Below are positions 27,346-36,408 of a stretch of 64,000 nucleotides of DNA, one piece after another. This stretch comes from [Clostridium] clostridioforme AGR2157. Its GTDB lineage: Bacteria > Bacillota > Clostridia > Lachnospirales > Lachnospiraceae. A model generated the notes under the pieces. It was given only the letters and a program-made list of their open reading frames with translations. It did not search any database and was not told the DNA's origin. The stretch's first letter is position 1; every line of letters starts with the position of its first letter. The stretch spans positions 29,359 to 93,358 of the forward strand of contig NZ_AUJR01000016.1 of assembly GCF_000424325.1 (NCBI RefSeq). Direction: 5' to 3'. Both the position numbers and the translations under genes were made by a program.

Positions 27346-28236
27346 TTATGTCTGACACGCCCTTCTCAAACGGATTAACACCAGCTGCGGCCTGTTGTTC
27401 AGGCGGATGTTGATGGAGTGGGTTCCCAGTCCCCGGCTGACAATCATCCGCTTCCCGTTCCGCTCAAAATCCCCGGCGCACCAGGGCAGGAAGAACTGGT
27501 ACTGGGGCGTCATGACTCCCCCCAGCCCCGGTATGCGGATGGTGCCTCCGTGAAAATGCCCGGCCAGGGTCAAATCCGCTCCCCAGCGGGCATAGGAATC
27601 AAAATACAGGGGGGAATGGGCCAGAAGTATGGTGAACGGCTCCTCCTTACAGGAAGAAGGTCCTTTGCCCAGTTTCCGTTCCATATAGCCTGCGGGCATC
27701 AGCGGCACCTTATGGTACAGGGCCTTCCGGTAGAAACAGGGCGATAGATCCAGACCGGCAATCCTCAGGTCCCTTCCCAGGAAGGCACAGCTGTCCTCCA
27801 GGTAATGAACGCCCATGGCAGTCATGGCATCCCTGTACTCCTCGTAAAGGTCCCCGTATAAGCTGCGCTCCCACACCATGCGGTTCTCATGGTTTCCGTT
27901 GCCGCAGTAAACCGGATAGCTGGCCGCCAGCTGGCGAAACAGCTTTAGCGGGACCTTTATGTCCCGCTTTCCCTTGCAGACCATCATGTCTCCGCCGGAT
28001 AATACCGCGTCCGGATTCAGACGGTGAATCGCCGCCACCAGTTCCCCGTTGTCCCGGCCGAACTCGTTGTTGTGAAGGTCGGACAGGAATATCAGGTTCC
28101 TGTCCTTTTCCAGCTTAGGGGAAATGATTTCTGTCACTTCCACTGAAAAATGCTTTTTTTCGTACTCAGACCGCAGCACACAGGCAGCGCCTGCCGCCGC
28201 GACCAGGGAAACAGCTTCTTTCCACATATAATTCAT
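27346..28236 (-). CDS. Membrane-anchored metallophosphoesterase (YkuE-like)
   Basis: 296 residues. A short hydrophobic N-terminus (residues about 5-22) anchors it. The calcineurin-like metal-binding motifs are complete: FLSDLHNNEFG near residue 50, LSGGDMM near 80, CGNGNHENR near 112, ILLAHSP near 205, and LAGHFHGGTIRIPG near 225. These coordinate a dimetal centre that hydrolyses phosphomonoesters or diesters. YkuE-type proteins act at the membrane, but the substrate is unknown. Downstream of the HAD gene in the same direction. Confidence 0.85.
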   Translation of the reverse strand: MNYMWKEAVSLVAAAGAACVLRSEYEKKHFSVEVTEIISPKLEKDRNLIFLSDLHNNEFGRDNGELVAAIHRLNPDAVLSGGDMMVCKGKRDIKVPLKLFRQLAASYPVYCGNGNHENRMVWERSLYGDLYEEYRDAMTAMGVHYLEDSCAFLGRDLRIAGLDLSPCFYRKALYHKVPLMPAGYMERKLGKGPSSCKEEPFTILLAHSPLYFDSYARWGADLTLAGHFHGGTIRIPGLGGVMTPQYQFFLPWCAGDFERNGKRMIVSRGLGTHSINIRLNNRPQLVLIRLRRACQT

Positions 28237-28271
28237 TCCTTTATTAGATGACAGCTTCTTTTATAGGGCTG

Positions 28272-28958
28272 CTATGGCTGCTTCAATGACAGCCTTCCGG
28301 TCTCAAAGAGGCCGATGACATCTGTAAGACTGTCACAGCAGGCAGTGAGCAGCTTCCGGATTTCTTCATCCGGCTGGTCCTGGTCAGGTATCATCACCGG
28401 ATTAAAACCGCCTGCCGCGGCTGCTTTGATTCCGTTAAAGCTGTCTTCCAGGACAACGCATGCCTCCGGCTCCACCCCCAGCCGCCGGGCTGCCAGCAGG
28501 AAGATGGCAGGGTTTGGCTTTGCTTCCTTTACCATGTCCCCGTATATGTAATCGTCGAAATAGTCCTCCACCCCGGCTCCCTTTACATTGCCCTGGGTCC
28601 AGCTCTCGCTGCTGGCCGTGGCCACGGCTGTCTTTATGTTGTGGTCTTTCAGGTATATAAGCAGTTCCTTAAGGCCCTTTTTTACCGGGACGCCGTGCTC
28701 TGCAATCCAGCGGTAGGAGTATTGGCGCTTCTCTTCCCGGAACCGGTCATAGTCCTTCATGGCCTCCTCACCGAACTGCAGTGTGCAGACCTGTTTTACC
28801 TTGTCAGGTTTGCATCCCCGGATTCCCCGCAGGAAGTTGCCGTCCACATGGATTCCGTATTTAGGTCCTACTTCAAACCAGGATGTGGCGGCCAGGCTTT
28901 CCGTGTCAAACATAAGTCCGTCCTGGTCGAATATGACTGCTTGAATTGGATTTGGCAT
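28272..28958 (-). CDS. HAD-superfamily phosphatase (beta-phosphoglucomutase-like)
   Basis: 228 residues. HAD motif I FDQDGLMFDTE with nucleophile Asp near residue 10, motif II TAVATASS, motif III Lys in KEAKPNPAIFLLAARRLGV, and motif IV VLEDSFNGIKAAAAGG. The cap domain between motifs I and II makes it subfamily IA, near beta-phosphoglucomutase and sugar-phosphate phosphatases. Substrate not decidable. It has its own promoter about 120 nt upstream. Confidence 0.85.
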   Translation of the reverse strand: MPNPIQAVIFDQDGLMFDTESLAATSWFEVGPKYGIHVDGNFLRGIRGCKPDKVKQVCTLQFGEEAMKDYDRFREEKRQYSYRWIAEHGVPVKKGLKELLIYLKDHNIKTAVATASSESWTQGNVKGAGVEDYFDDYIYGDMVKEAKPNPAIFLLAARRLGVEPEACVVLEDSFNGIKAAAAGGFNPVMIPDQDQPDEEIRKLLTACCDSLTDVIGLFETGRLSLKQP

Positions 28959-29070
28959 ATATCTGTTCTCCTTAATAGGTGGTAATCAGTTTTCTGTCTC
29001 ATTTGCAAAGGCGCGGCCGGCCCTGATTTGGCTGTGTTCCATCAGGGCCCCGGGCTTTGCCTGCGTGGAC

Positions 29071-29100
29071 ATTATACCACCCACTCACCCTCTTTGTAAA
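29071..29100 (-). promoter_or_regulatory. Sigma-A-type promoter for the HAD gene
   Basis: On the minus strand TTTACA (29100-29095), an 18-bp spacer and TATAAT (29076-29071). It lies just after the rubrerythrin stop and upstream of the HAD start at 28958. A GCCCTGAT/ATCAGGGC inverted repeat sits in the leader. Confidence 0.65.
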
Positions 29101-29120
29101 ATCTTATTTTGCCTGTCCCG

Positions 29121-29735
29121 CTACTTTGCCTGATTATTCTCCTTCAAATACCATGGCGCCAGCTCCCTGCGGGCAAAATAGCCCTGGTCGTGGCGGCATA
29201 CCGGACAGTACTGAGGGGGTTCTTCTCCTTCATATATATATCCGCAGTTGGTGCAGATCCAGGTCTCCTTCTGCTGGCTGACATACAGGTTCCCGGCTCC
29301 CAGCAGGTCTGCCAGATACCGGAAACGCTCTCCGTGGGTCTTCTCAATCTTTGCAATCATACGGAAGGTGGCTGCAATCTGAGAAAAGCCTTCCTTCTCC
29401 GCAATGTCTCCAAAGGATTTGTACACCACGTCATGCTCCTCGTATTCGTTGTGGGCTGCCGCATTCAGCTGAGCCAGGGTGTTCTTTTCCAAATCCACCG
29501 GATAACCACCGTCTATGAATATGGTTTCCTTATCTAACGGCTTCAGATAGTCATAAAATATTTCTGCATGCTCCTTTTCCTGGTCTGCCGTGTAGCAAAA
29601 TACCGCCTCCACCATGGGCATCTTCTGCTCCTTTGCCAGCCCCGCCGCAAAGGTATAGCGGTTCCTGGCCTGGCTCTCTCCCGCAAAGGCTCTCATAAGG
29701 TTCTTAGCTGTCTCGCTGGTCTTAAAATCAGTCAT
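29121..29735 (-). CDS. rbr: Rubrerythrin
   Basis: 204 residues. The ferritin-like four-helix domain (residues 1-150) holds a diiron site: EKEHAEIFYDYL, NEYEEHDVVYKSF and EKTHGERFRYL contain the E-x-x-H ligands. The C-terminal rubredoxin domain has CTNCGYIYEG and CPVCRHDQGYF, binding one Fe(Cys)4. It reduces hydrogen peroxide in the cytoplasm of anaerobes, using electrons from NAD(P)H via rubredoxin or ferredoxin reductases. AGGAGGA lies upstream of the ATG. Confidence 0.95.
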   Translation of the reverse strand: MTDFKTSETAKNLMRAFAGESQARNRYTFAAGLAKEQKMPMVEAVFCYTADQEKEHAEIFYDYLKPLDKETIFIDGGYPVDLEKNTLAQLNAAAHNEYEEHDVVYKSFGDIAEKEGFSQIAATFRMIAKIEKTHGERFRYLADLLGAGNLYVSQQKETWICTNCGYIYEGEEPPQYCPVCRHDQGYFARRELAPWYLKENNQAK

Positions 29736-29833
29736 GGATTCTCCTCCTAATTATATATGAAAACAGTGTGACATATGGTCATTCCTACTATTCCCATTTT
29801 CCTCTCTTTTATTCCCATTTCTTCCAATGATCC

Positions 29834-29862
29834 TTGTATTTATGCATACTTCATGGTATAAT
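29834..29862 (+). promoter_or_regulatory. Sigma-A-type promoter of the Lys-rich HTH gene
   Basis: TTGTAT (29834-29839), a 17-bp spacer and TATAAT (29857-29862), about 70 nt before the ATG at 29931, which has AAAGGAGG upstream. Confidence 0.7.
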
Positions 29863-29930
29863 CCATTTATTGATAATAGCCATTTAAAAGCCCGGTTTTA
29901 CGGACTTTAAAAGCCAAAGGAGGATAAGCC

Positions 29931-30341
29931 ATGATACGCTATGACCGGCTGTGGGCAACCATGGAAGCCCAGGGCATGACTCAGTACAGACTGATTAAAC
30001 ATTACAATTTCAGCGCGGGCCAGATAGGACGGCTGAAAAAAAACATGCATGTATCCACCCACACCCTGGATACCCTCTGCACGCTGCTGGGCTGTGATAT
30101 CGGCGATATCATAGAGTACATCCCAGAGGGACAGCCCGCCCCAGAGAAACCGCCTGTTTCCGAAGCTGTCTCCGGAGAAAAGGAAGCTTCCTCCAAATCC
30201 AGGAAATCCGACTCCCCCAAAGGCGAAAAGCCCAAGAAGTCTGAACCCAAGAAATCCGCAAAATCAAAAAAGAGCGATAAAAAGGCTGCAAAGGACGGAA
30301 AAGAGGGCAAAAAGGGGAAGGAAGGCAAGAAAAACAAGTAA
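29931..30341 (+). CDS. HTH protein with lysine-rich C-terminal tail
   Basis: 136 residues in two parts. Residues 1-65 form a small Cro/C1-type HTH (LWATMEAQGMTQYRLIKHYN, SAGQIGRLKKNMHVSTHTLD, LLGCDIGDIIEYIP). After a Pro/Glu linker, the last 50 residues are about 40 percent Lys with Ser, Gly, Glu and Pro, disordered and histone-H1-like. Such tails bind DNA or RNA without specificity. The combination suggests an HTH regulator with extra nucleic-acid affinity, or a compaction factor. It has its own promoter and an 11-bp hairpin terminator. Confidence 0.75.
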   Translation: MIRYDRLWATMEAQGMTQYRLIKHYNFSAGQIGRLKKNMHVSTHTLDTLCTLLGCDIGDIIEYIPEGQPAPEKPPVSEAVSGEKEASSKSRKSDSPKGEKPKKSEPKKSAKSKKSDKKAAKDGKEGKKGKEGKKNK

Positions 30342-30354
30342 ACTTCAGCTATAT

Positions 30355-30405
30355 CAACAGACGGACTGGAAATTTTCAATCATTTCACTCCGTCTGTTGT
30401 TTATT
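30355..30405 (+). terminator. Terminator after the Lys-rich HTH gene
   Basis: CAACAGACGGA (30355-30365) pairs perfectly with TCCGTCTGTTG (30389-30399), followed by TTTATT. Confidence 0.8.
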
Positions 30406-30515
30406 CTCCACCTTTTTGTGAGATTGTCGGATTTACTTTCCCCACCCAAATGCTAAAATTAAGTTATGAAAAATGTGGTGCAGCAAAAAAATATGTTTAA
30501 GGGAGGAATGTTCAT

Positions 30516-31646
30516 ATGAGAAAATTTCAAAAAGCAACCGCAGTCATCATGGCAGCAGCCCTGGCAGCCACCGGCTGCAGCGCAGGCGGGGCAAAGACCG
30601 GCGACCCACAGCAGCCTTCCGGCACAGAGGCAGCCAAGACAGAGGCAGCGGCCGGCGCTGATAAGACAGAGGCAGCTAAGGATGCTGCTTCCGGTGAAGA
30701 GGAGCCTGTGCTGGTCGTCTATACGGCCAGAAGCGAGGCCCTGAACAACGCCGTGATTCCTGAGTTTGAGAAGGATACGGGAATCAAGGTAGAGGTGGTG
30801 GTGGCAGGTACCGGCGAGCTGTTAAAGAGGGCCCAGTCTGAAAAGGATAACCCACTGGGCGATATATTCTGGGTAGCTGACCAGACCATGCTCTCCTCCT
30901 CTAAGGAACTGTTTATGGAGTATGTATCGCCTGAGGATGAAAACATGCTGGATGCGTTCCGCAATACCACCGGCTATTTCACCCCTGCCTTTGCAGACCC
31001 AACGGTCATGATTGTCAATAAAGACTTAAAGGGCGACATGAGGATTGACGGCTTTGAGGATTTGTTAAACCCTGAGTTAAAGGGCAAGATTGCATTCGGC
31101 GACCCTGTAAACTCCAGTTCCGCGTTCCAGTCCCTGCTGGCCATGCTCTACGGCATGGGCAAGGACGGAGACCCGTTATCCGACGAGGCATGGACTTATG
31201 TGGACCAGTTCATCGCAAACCTGGACGGCAAGATGGCCAACAGCTCCAGCCAGGTATACAAGGGCGTTGCGGAAGGCGAGTATGTGGTGGGCCTGACCTG
31301 GGAAGACCCTGCTGCCAACTATGTGAAGGAAGGCGCCGCGGTTGAGGTGGTATTCCCCAAAGAGGGAGCCATATTCCCCGGCGAGTCCGTACAGATTTTA
31401 AAGGACTGCAAGCATCCTGAGAATGCAAAGAAATTTGTGGACTATATGCTCTCCGAGAAGATTCAGAACGCAGTGGGCTCCAACCTGACTGTAAGGCCCC
31501 TCAGAAAGGATGCCAAGCTGGCTGACTACATGACGCCTCAGTCTGAAATCAAGCTGTTTGATAACTACGACGAGGGCTGGGTTGCCGAGCACAAGACAGA
31601 AATTACCAACCTCTTTAGCGAGCATATGGAGTCATCCATGGACTAA
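30516..31646 (+). CDS. ABC transporter solute-binding lipoprotein, iron(III) type (locus 1)
   Basis: 376 residues. A lipoprotein signal ends at the lipobox AATGC (Cys near residue 21), followed by an Ala/Glu/Thr-rich linker to about residue 65. The binding domain starts VLVVYTARSEALNNAVIPEF and has VAGTGELLKRA, FEDLLNPELKGKIAFGDP and VAEGEYVVGLTWED. These fit the type 2 periplasmic-binding fold of the Fe(III)/2-aminoethylphosphonate group. It captures the ligand outside the cell for the permease and ATPase encoded next. A long hairpin after the stop probably limits downstream transcription. Ligand identity is unresolved. Confidence 0.85.
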   Translation: MRKFQKATAVIMAAALAATGCSAGGAKTGDPQQPSGTEAAKTEAAAGADKTEAAKDAASGEEEPVLVVYTARSEALNNAVIPEFEKDTGIKVEVVVAGTGELLKRAQSEKDNPLGDIFWVADQTMLSSSKELFMEYVSPEDENMLDAFRNTTGYFTPAFADPTVMIVNKDLKGDMRIDGFEDLLNPELKGKIAFGDPVNSSSAFQSLLAMLYGMGKDGDPLSDEAWTYVDQFIANLDGKMANSSSQVYKGVAEGEYVVGLTWEDPAANYVKEGAAVEVVFPKEGAIFPGESVQILKDCKHPENAKKFVDYMLSEKIQNAVGSNLTVRPLRKDAKLADYMTPQSEIKLFDNYDEGWVAEHKTEITNLFSEHMESSMD

Positions 31647-31700
31647 CCACCTGCTCCGCTCATCTGACAGAACACGCAAAACCGGCATAAACATGCCCCC

Positions 31701-31790
31701 AAAGGACTGCCTCTTACGCTGACCACATCATCCTGTCACCGCACATCACCTCTTGGCGGCTCGAAACGGTCAGATTCGGCAGTCCTTTTT
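31701..31790 (+). terminator. Nested hairpin between binding-protein and ATPase genes
   Basis: AAAGGACTGCC (31701-31711) pairs with GGCAGTCCTTT (31778-31788); inside, CTGACC pairs with GGTCAG. T-rich sequence follows. It sits within the operon, so it is probably a leaky terminator that keeps binding-protein mRNA in excess. Confidence 0.65.
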
Positions 31791-31842
31791 AAACGCCTGA
31801 TACACAGGCGCTAAATACTCATAACAAGGAGGGTTACAAACC

Positions 31843-32943
31843 ATGAGTGTAGCTATCAGCATAGAAAATGTAATCAAACGGTTCGGAAAGGATACCATTA
31901 TAAACGGCCTGTCCTTAGACGTGCGGCCCGGTGAATTCTTCACCCTCTTAGGGCCCTCCGGATGTGGGAAAACCACCCTGCTGCGCATGATTATAGGATT
32001 CAATTCCATTGAGGGCGGTGAAATCAGGATTGACGGCAAGGTCATCAACAGCATTCCCACCAACAAGAGAAACATGGGCATGGTGTTCCAGAACTACGCC
32101 ATTTTCCCCCACATGTCAGTCCGGGACAATGTGGCCTTCGGCCTTAAAAACCGCAAGGTGCCCCAGGACCAGTCCGAGTCCCAGGTGGACGAAATCCTGA
32201 AGGTGGTAAAGATTGACCACCTGAAAAAGCGGATGCCCTCCAAGCTCTCCGGCGGCCAGCAGCAGCGGGTGGCCCTGGCCAGAGCCATTGTCATTCACCC
32301 GGAGGTGCTGCTCATGGACGAACCCCTGTCCAACCTGGACGCCAAGCTGAGGGTGGAGATGAGGAACGCCATCAAGCGCATCCAGCAGCAGGTGGGCATC
32401 ACCACCATATATGTAACCCATGACCAGGAGGAGGCCCTGGCTGTATCGGACCGCATCGCAGTCATGAACGGCGGCGTCATCCAGCAGATTGACACCCCCA
32501 AGAATGTGTACCAGCGGCCCTCCAACATCTTCGTTTCCACCTTCATCGGACTGTCCAACATCATGGACGGGCGCATTGAGGCAAGGGACGGACAGACGCT
32601 GCTTCACATCGGGGATTACAGCGTGCCCATGGAGAACCTTTCTGACAGCGCGGGCGACGGCCAGACCGTGAAGGTGTCCATCCGGCCGGAGGAATTCATC
32701 ATCAACCGGGAGGGCAGCGACGGCATACCTGCCGTTGTGCGAAGCAGCGTATTCCTCGGCATCACCACCCACTACTTTGTGGAGACCGCAGACGGCAGGG
32801 AGATGGAGGTTATACAAAACTCCGATATCTGGGATATCATCCCGGACCACACCCCCATCCGTCTGGGCGTACAGCCCCATAAAATCAACGTGTTCACTGA
32901 GGACGGAAGTCAGAGCCTTATTGTCAGGAGGGACCATTCATGA
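31843..32943 (+). CDS. ABC transporter ATPase, iron(III)/phosphonate type (locus 1)
   Basis: 366 residues. Walker A LLGPSGCGKTTLLRMI near residue 37, Q-loop MVFQNYAIFPHM, signature KLSGGQQQRVALARAI near 138, Walker B VLLMDEPLSNLDAK, and the switch His in YVTHDQEEALAVSD. The last 120 residues form a TOBE-type regulatory domain (IRPEEFIINREG). It energises uptake through the two-module permease encoded immediately downstream, which it overlaps by 4 nt. Start preceded by AAGGAGGG. Confidence 0.93.
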   Translation: MSVAISIENVIKRFGKDTIINGLSLDVRPGEFFTLLGPSGCGKTTLLRMIIGFNSIEGGEIRIDGKVINSIPTNKRNMGMVFQNYAIFPHMSVRDNVAFGLKNRKVPQDQSESQVDEILKVVKIDHLKKRMPSKLSGGQQQRVALARAIVIHPEVLLMDEPLSNLDAKLRVEMRNAIKRIQQQVGITTIYVTHDQEEALAVSDRIAVMNGGVIQQIDTPKNVYQRPSNIFVSTFIGLSNIMDGRIEARDGQTLLHIGDYSVPMENLSDSAGDGQTVKVSIRPEEFIINREGSDGIPAVVRSSVFLGITTHYFVETADGREMEVIQNSDIWDIIPDHTPIRLGVQPHKINVFTEDGSQSLIVRRDHS

Positions 32944-34604
32944 GATATGCGGGAGAGAAAAAATTAAATATATGGGTTGCAATGGCACTGGGAATCCTGG
33001 CCCTGTTCCTTCTCTTCGTGGTCTATCCCCTGGTGCTGGTGCTCTATAAAAGCGTCCTTTCTGAGGACGGAAACTTAAGCTTTGCCTATTTCACCAAATT
33101 CTTCGCAAGAAAATACTACTGGAGCACCCTGGTGAACAGCTTCAAGGTCACCATTGTCTCCACCCTGGTGGCCGCCGTTCTGGGACTGGCCATGGCCTAT
33201 GTGCTGCGGAGCGTGCAGATTAAGGGAAGCAAATACCTGAACATCCTGATTGTCATTTCCTACCTGTCTCCGCCTTTCATCGGGGCCTATGCCTGGATTC
33301 AGCTGTTAGGGCGGAACGGATTCTTCACCAAAATACTCAACAGCCTCTTTCACATAAAGCTGGGCGGCATTTATGGTTTTGCGGGCATCGTGCTGGTATT
33401 CTCCCTCCAGTCCTTCCCCCTGGTGTACATGTACATATCCGGCGCCCTGAAGAACCTGGACAATTCACTGAACGAGGCAGCCGAAAGCCTTGGCTGTACC
33501 GCATTCCAGAGGGTGATGCGGATCATCGTCCCGCTGGTAATGCCCAACATGCTGGCCAGCTCCCTGCTGGTGTTCATGCGCGTGTTCTCTGACTTTGGTA
33601 CTCCCATGCTCATCGGAGAGGGCTATAAGACCTTTCCGGTGCTGATTTACAGTCAGTTCATGGGGGAGGTCAGCACGGACGACCATTTTGCCGCCGCACT
33701 CTGCGTCATTGTCATCGGCATTACCCTGGTCCTGTTCTTCCTCCAGCGCTATCTGGGCAGCCGCTTCACCTATTCCATGACTGCCTTAAAGCCCATGGTG
33801 GCGGAAAAATGCACCGGCACCCGCAACATCCTGTCCCACCTGTTCGTGTATGCGGTGGTGCTCATCGCCATCCTGCCACAGATTACGGTCATCGTCACAT
33901 CCTTCCTGGCAACAGGCGGCGGAACGGTATACACCGGGGGCTTTTCCCTGGAAAACTACAGAAACACCCTGTTCTCCAAGAACAATAACACAGCTATCTT
34001 CAACACGTACCTGTTCGGAATATGCGCCATCGCCATCGTGGTGGTGTTTGGTATCCTCATATCCTATCTGACCGTCAGGAAGAGATCCTTCCTCACGGGC
34101 ATCCTGGACACGGTGACCATGTTCCCCTACATCATCCCCGGCTCTGTCCTCGGCATCTCCTTCCTGTATGCGTTTAACAGCAGGCCCCTGCTGCTCAGCG
34201 GCACTGCCATTATCATCATCATATCCCTGTCCATACGGCGGATGCCCTACACCATACGTTCCAGCACCGCAATCATCGGCCAGATCAGTCCCAGCGTGGA
34301 GGAGGCAGCCATAAGCCTGGGATGCACCGAGACCAAATCCTTTGTGAAGGTGACGGTGCCCATGATGATGTCCGGCGTGCTCTCCGGGGCCATCATGAGC
34401 TGGATTACCCTGATCAGCGAGCTCAGTTCCTCCATTATCCTGTATACCAGCAGAACCCAGACCCTGACAGTGGCCATCTACGCGGAGGTCATCCGGAGCA
34501 ACTTCGGCAATGCCGCAGCCTACTCCACCATCCTGACCCTGACCAGTATCCTGTCCCTTCTGGTGTTCTTTAAAGTTACCGGCAGCAACGACATCAGCAT
34601 TTAG
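32940..34604 (+). CDS. ABC transporter permease with two fused modules (locus 1)
   Basis: 554 residues with about 12 membrane helices in two homologous halves. Each half has an EAA coupling loop: EAAESLGCTAFQRVMRIIVP near residue 180 and EAAISLGCTETKSFVKVTVP near 455. One polypeptide therefore supplies both membrane halves of the importer, as in FbpB-type iron transporters. The ATG overlaps the ATPase stop by 4 nt. Confidence 0.9.
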   Translation: MRYAGEKKLNIWVAMALGILALFLLFVVYPLVLVLYKSVLSEDGNLSFAYFTKFFARKYYWSTLVNSFKVTIVSTLVAAVLGLAMAYVLRSVQIKGSKYLNILIVISYLSPPFIGAYAWIQLLGRNGFFTKILNSLFHIKLGGIYGFAGIVLVFSLQSFPLVYMYISGALKNLDNSLNEAAESLGCTAFQRVMRIIVPLVMPNMLASSLLVFMRVFSDFGTPMLIGEGYKTFPVLIYSQFMGEVSTDDHFAAALCVIVIGITLVLFFLQRYLGSRFTYSMTALKPMVAEKCTGTRNILSHLFVYAVVLIAILPQITVIVTSFLATGGGTVYTGGFSLENYRNTLFSKNNNTAIFNTYLFGICAIAIVVVFGILISYLTVRKRSFLTGILDTVTMFPYIIPGSVLGISFLYAFNSRPLLLSGTAIIIIISLSIRRMPYTIRSSTAIIGQISPSVEEAAISLGCTETKSFVKVTVPMMMSGVLSGAIMSWITLISELSSSIILYTSRTQTLTVAIYAEVIRSNFGNAAAYSTILTLTSILSLLVFFKVTGSNDISI

Positions 34605-34629
34605 TCTCTATCTATGATATAATTAGAAG

Positions 34630-34654
34630 GTACAGTGTCCAAATGGCACTGTAC
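34630..34654 (+). repeat. Hairpin between permease and kinase genes
   Basis: GTACAGTG pairs perfectly with CACTGTAC across a 9-nt loop. No clear T-run follows, so it may be an mRNA processing or stability element. Confidence 0.5.
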
Positions 34655-34680
34655 TTCACTACTTCCAGGAGGTACCCGCC

Positions 34681-36408
34681 ATGGCAGGCTACCAGTACAG
34701 GGATTACATCAAGCGTTCTTTCTTTAAATATGCAATCTCCATCATCTCACTGCTCTTTGTGCTGATGGGGCTGTTCCTGTTCATCAATGTCCAGTGGATC
34801 AGTGTGGGAAGCAATCGGAAGAACAACGCCCTTCTGGCATCTATCCTGGACAGCCAGGTGACATCATATAAAGAGGGTTTGGAGCACTTTTCCACGGATT
34901 ACCGCTTTTTGGATGCCCTGAAACTGGAAAATGCAGATGCAGCCACCCAGGTCAACCGCCTGCTCTACGGCTTTACCACGTCCCAGCCTATACGGAGTAC
35001 CTTTGCCCTCACGGATACAGAGGGACGCATGGTAAGCTCCAGCCTCTTTGAGGGAAACCGGGACATATTCCTGAACAGCGCTGTCTATAAGAGCCTGGTG
35101 GAAAAAATGCAGGAAGAGCCTGCCATGCCCCATACCATGCCCAGCCGCCTGAATTTTGCCCACGGACAGGCAGGTGACCTGCTCCTGGCCCACTCCCTCG
35201 CGGACGCGGACGGTATCTGCGGATACCTGTTTTTCGATCTGATGGACGAACAGATTTATGAGGCGGTGCGGGAATACCCCCTGGACGACGTGGTCATCAC
35301 AGACCGGTACGACAACCTGATTTTTGCAGTGGGAAGGCAGAACGCAGATCCCATGGAGAAATATCCTGCCGGCAAATACAGGATGGACTGGCAGAAGGGC
35401 AATATTGTGAAGGTCAACAACAAGCATTACCATATACACAAGGAAGCCCTTCCTGAGAGCTCCCTGATTCTATACACACTGGTATCCATGGAATTCCAGC
35501 GCAGCCTTGTGACCTACGGCATTCTGTTTTTGGGGCTGGCCGGAATTCTAATGGTCATCATGATTACGCCCCTGACCCTGCGCATCACAAAAAAGAACCT
35601 GCAGGCCATTGACGAACTCCAGTCCTCGGTGGAGGAAATGGGGCGGGGAAATATGGACTACCGCTTAAAGAGCCAGGTGTTTGACGAATTCCGTATGCTC
35701 AACGACGCGTTCCGCAACATGGTGATTCAGCGCGAGGAGCTGATGCTTCACAACAGCGAGCTGGCGGAGCGCAAGCGCACCATGGAAATCAAACAGCTGG
35801 AGGAACAGTTTAACCCCCATTTTATCTTTAATGTATTGGAAACCCTCCGCTATGAGATTGCCATTGACTCCCAGAAGGCCTCGGAAATGGTCATGGCCTT
35901 TGCCAACCTGATGCGCTACAGCATATTTTACGGCAGCACCATCGTGCCCCTGCAGACCGACATCGAATACATCAACGACTATCTCCTGCTCCAGAAGATG
36001 CGCTATAACCGCAGGCTGAATTACCATATCGACATCCCTGAGGAGCTGATGGACTTAAGGATTCCAAAGCTGCTCCTGCAGCCGGTGGTGGAGAATTCCC
36101 TGGTCCACGGAATGAAGGATGCCCACTGTGTATCCGTCACCATCACGGCCCGTATGGAGGACAGCACCCTGGTGCTGTGCGTGGAGGACAACGGCAGCGG
36201 CATCAGCCGGGAAAAACTGACGGAGCTGCGGGAAGCCCTGGAGCAGGAGGATATTTACAGGGAACATATCGGATTATATAATTCCCACCGGGTAGTGCGG
36301 CTCCTCTACGGCCCTTCCTACGGCCTGACCATTGAGAGCTCCCCCGGAAACGGAACGCGGGTGAGCGTCACACTTCCCGCGGATATGGAGGAGGATACAT
36401 ATGTATAA
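34681..36408 (+). CDS. YesM-type sensor histidine kinase (locus 1)
   Basis: 575 residues. Two membrane helices (about 15-37 and 275-297) frame a 240-residue extracytoplasmic sensor. HAMP-like and coiled-coil segments follow. The LytS/YesM phosphoacceptor His380 lies in EEQFNPHFIFNVLETLRYE. The ATP-binding domain has QPVVENSLVHGM (N-box), VEDNGSGIS (G1) and GNGTRVSVTLP. It probably senses the transported ligand or its binding protein and phosphorylates the regulator encoded 8 nt inside its 3' end. RBS CAGGAGG. Confidence 0.92.
   Translation: MAGYQYRDYIKRSFFKYAISIISLLFVLMGLFLFINVQWISVGSNRKNNALLASILDSQVTSYKEGLEHFSTDYRFLDALKLENADAATQVNRLLYGFTTSQPIRSTFALTDTEGRMVSSSLFEGNRDIFLNSAVYKSLVEKMQEEPAMPHTMPSRLNFAHGQAGDLLLAHSLADADGICGYLFFDLMDEQIYEAVREYPLDDVVITDRYDNLIFAVGRQNADPMEKYPAGKYRMDWQKGNIVKVNNKHYHIHKEALPESSLILYTLVSMEFQRSLVTYGILFLGLAGILMVIMITPLTLRITKKNLQAIDELQSSVEEMGRGNMDYRLKSQVFDEFRMLNDAFRNMVIQREELMLHNSELAERKRTMEIKQLEEQFNPHFIFNVLETLRYEIAIDSQKASEMVMAFANLMRYSIFYGSTIVPLQTDIEYINDYLLLQKMRYNRRLNYHIDIPEELMDLRIPKLLLQPVVENSLVHGMKDAHCVSVTITARMEDSTLVLCVEDNGSGISREKLTELREALEQEDIYREHIGLYNSHRVVRLLYGPSYGLTIESSPGNGTRVSVTLPADMEEDTYV

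Noticed and set aside
32116..32937. 273-codon frame antisense to the locus-1 ATPase
   Set aside because: The sense frame has complete ABC ATPase motifs. The antisense product is an unstructured His/Val/Gly-rich shadow.
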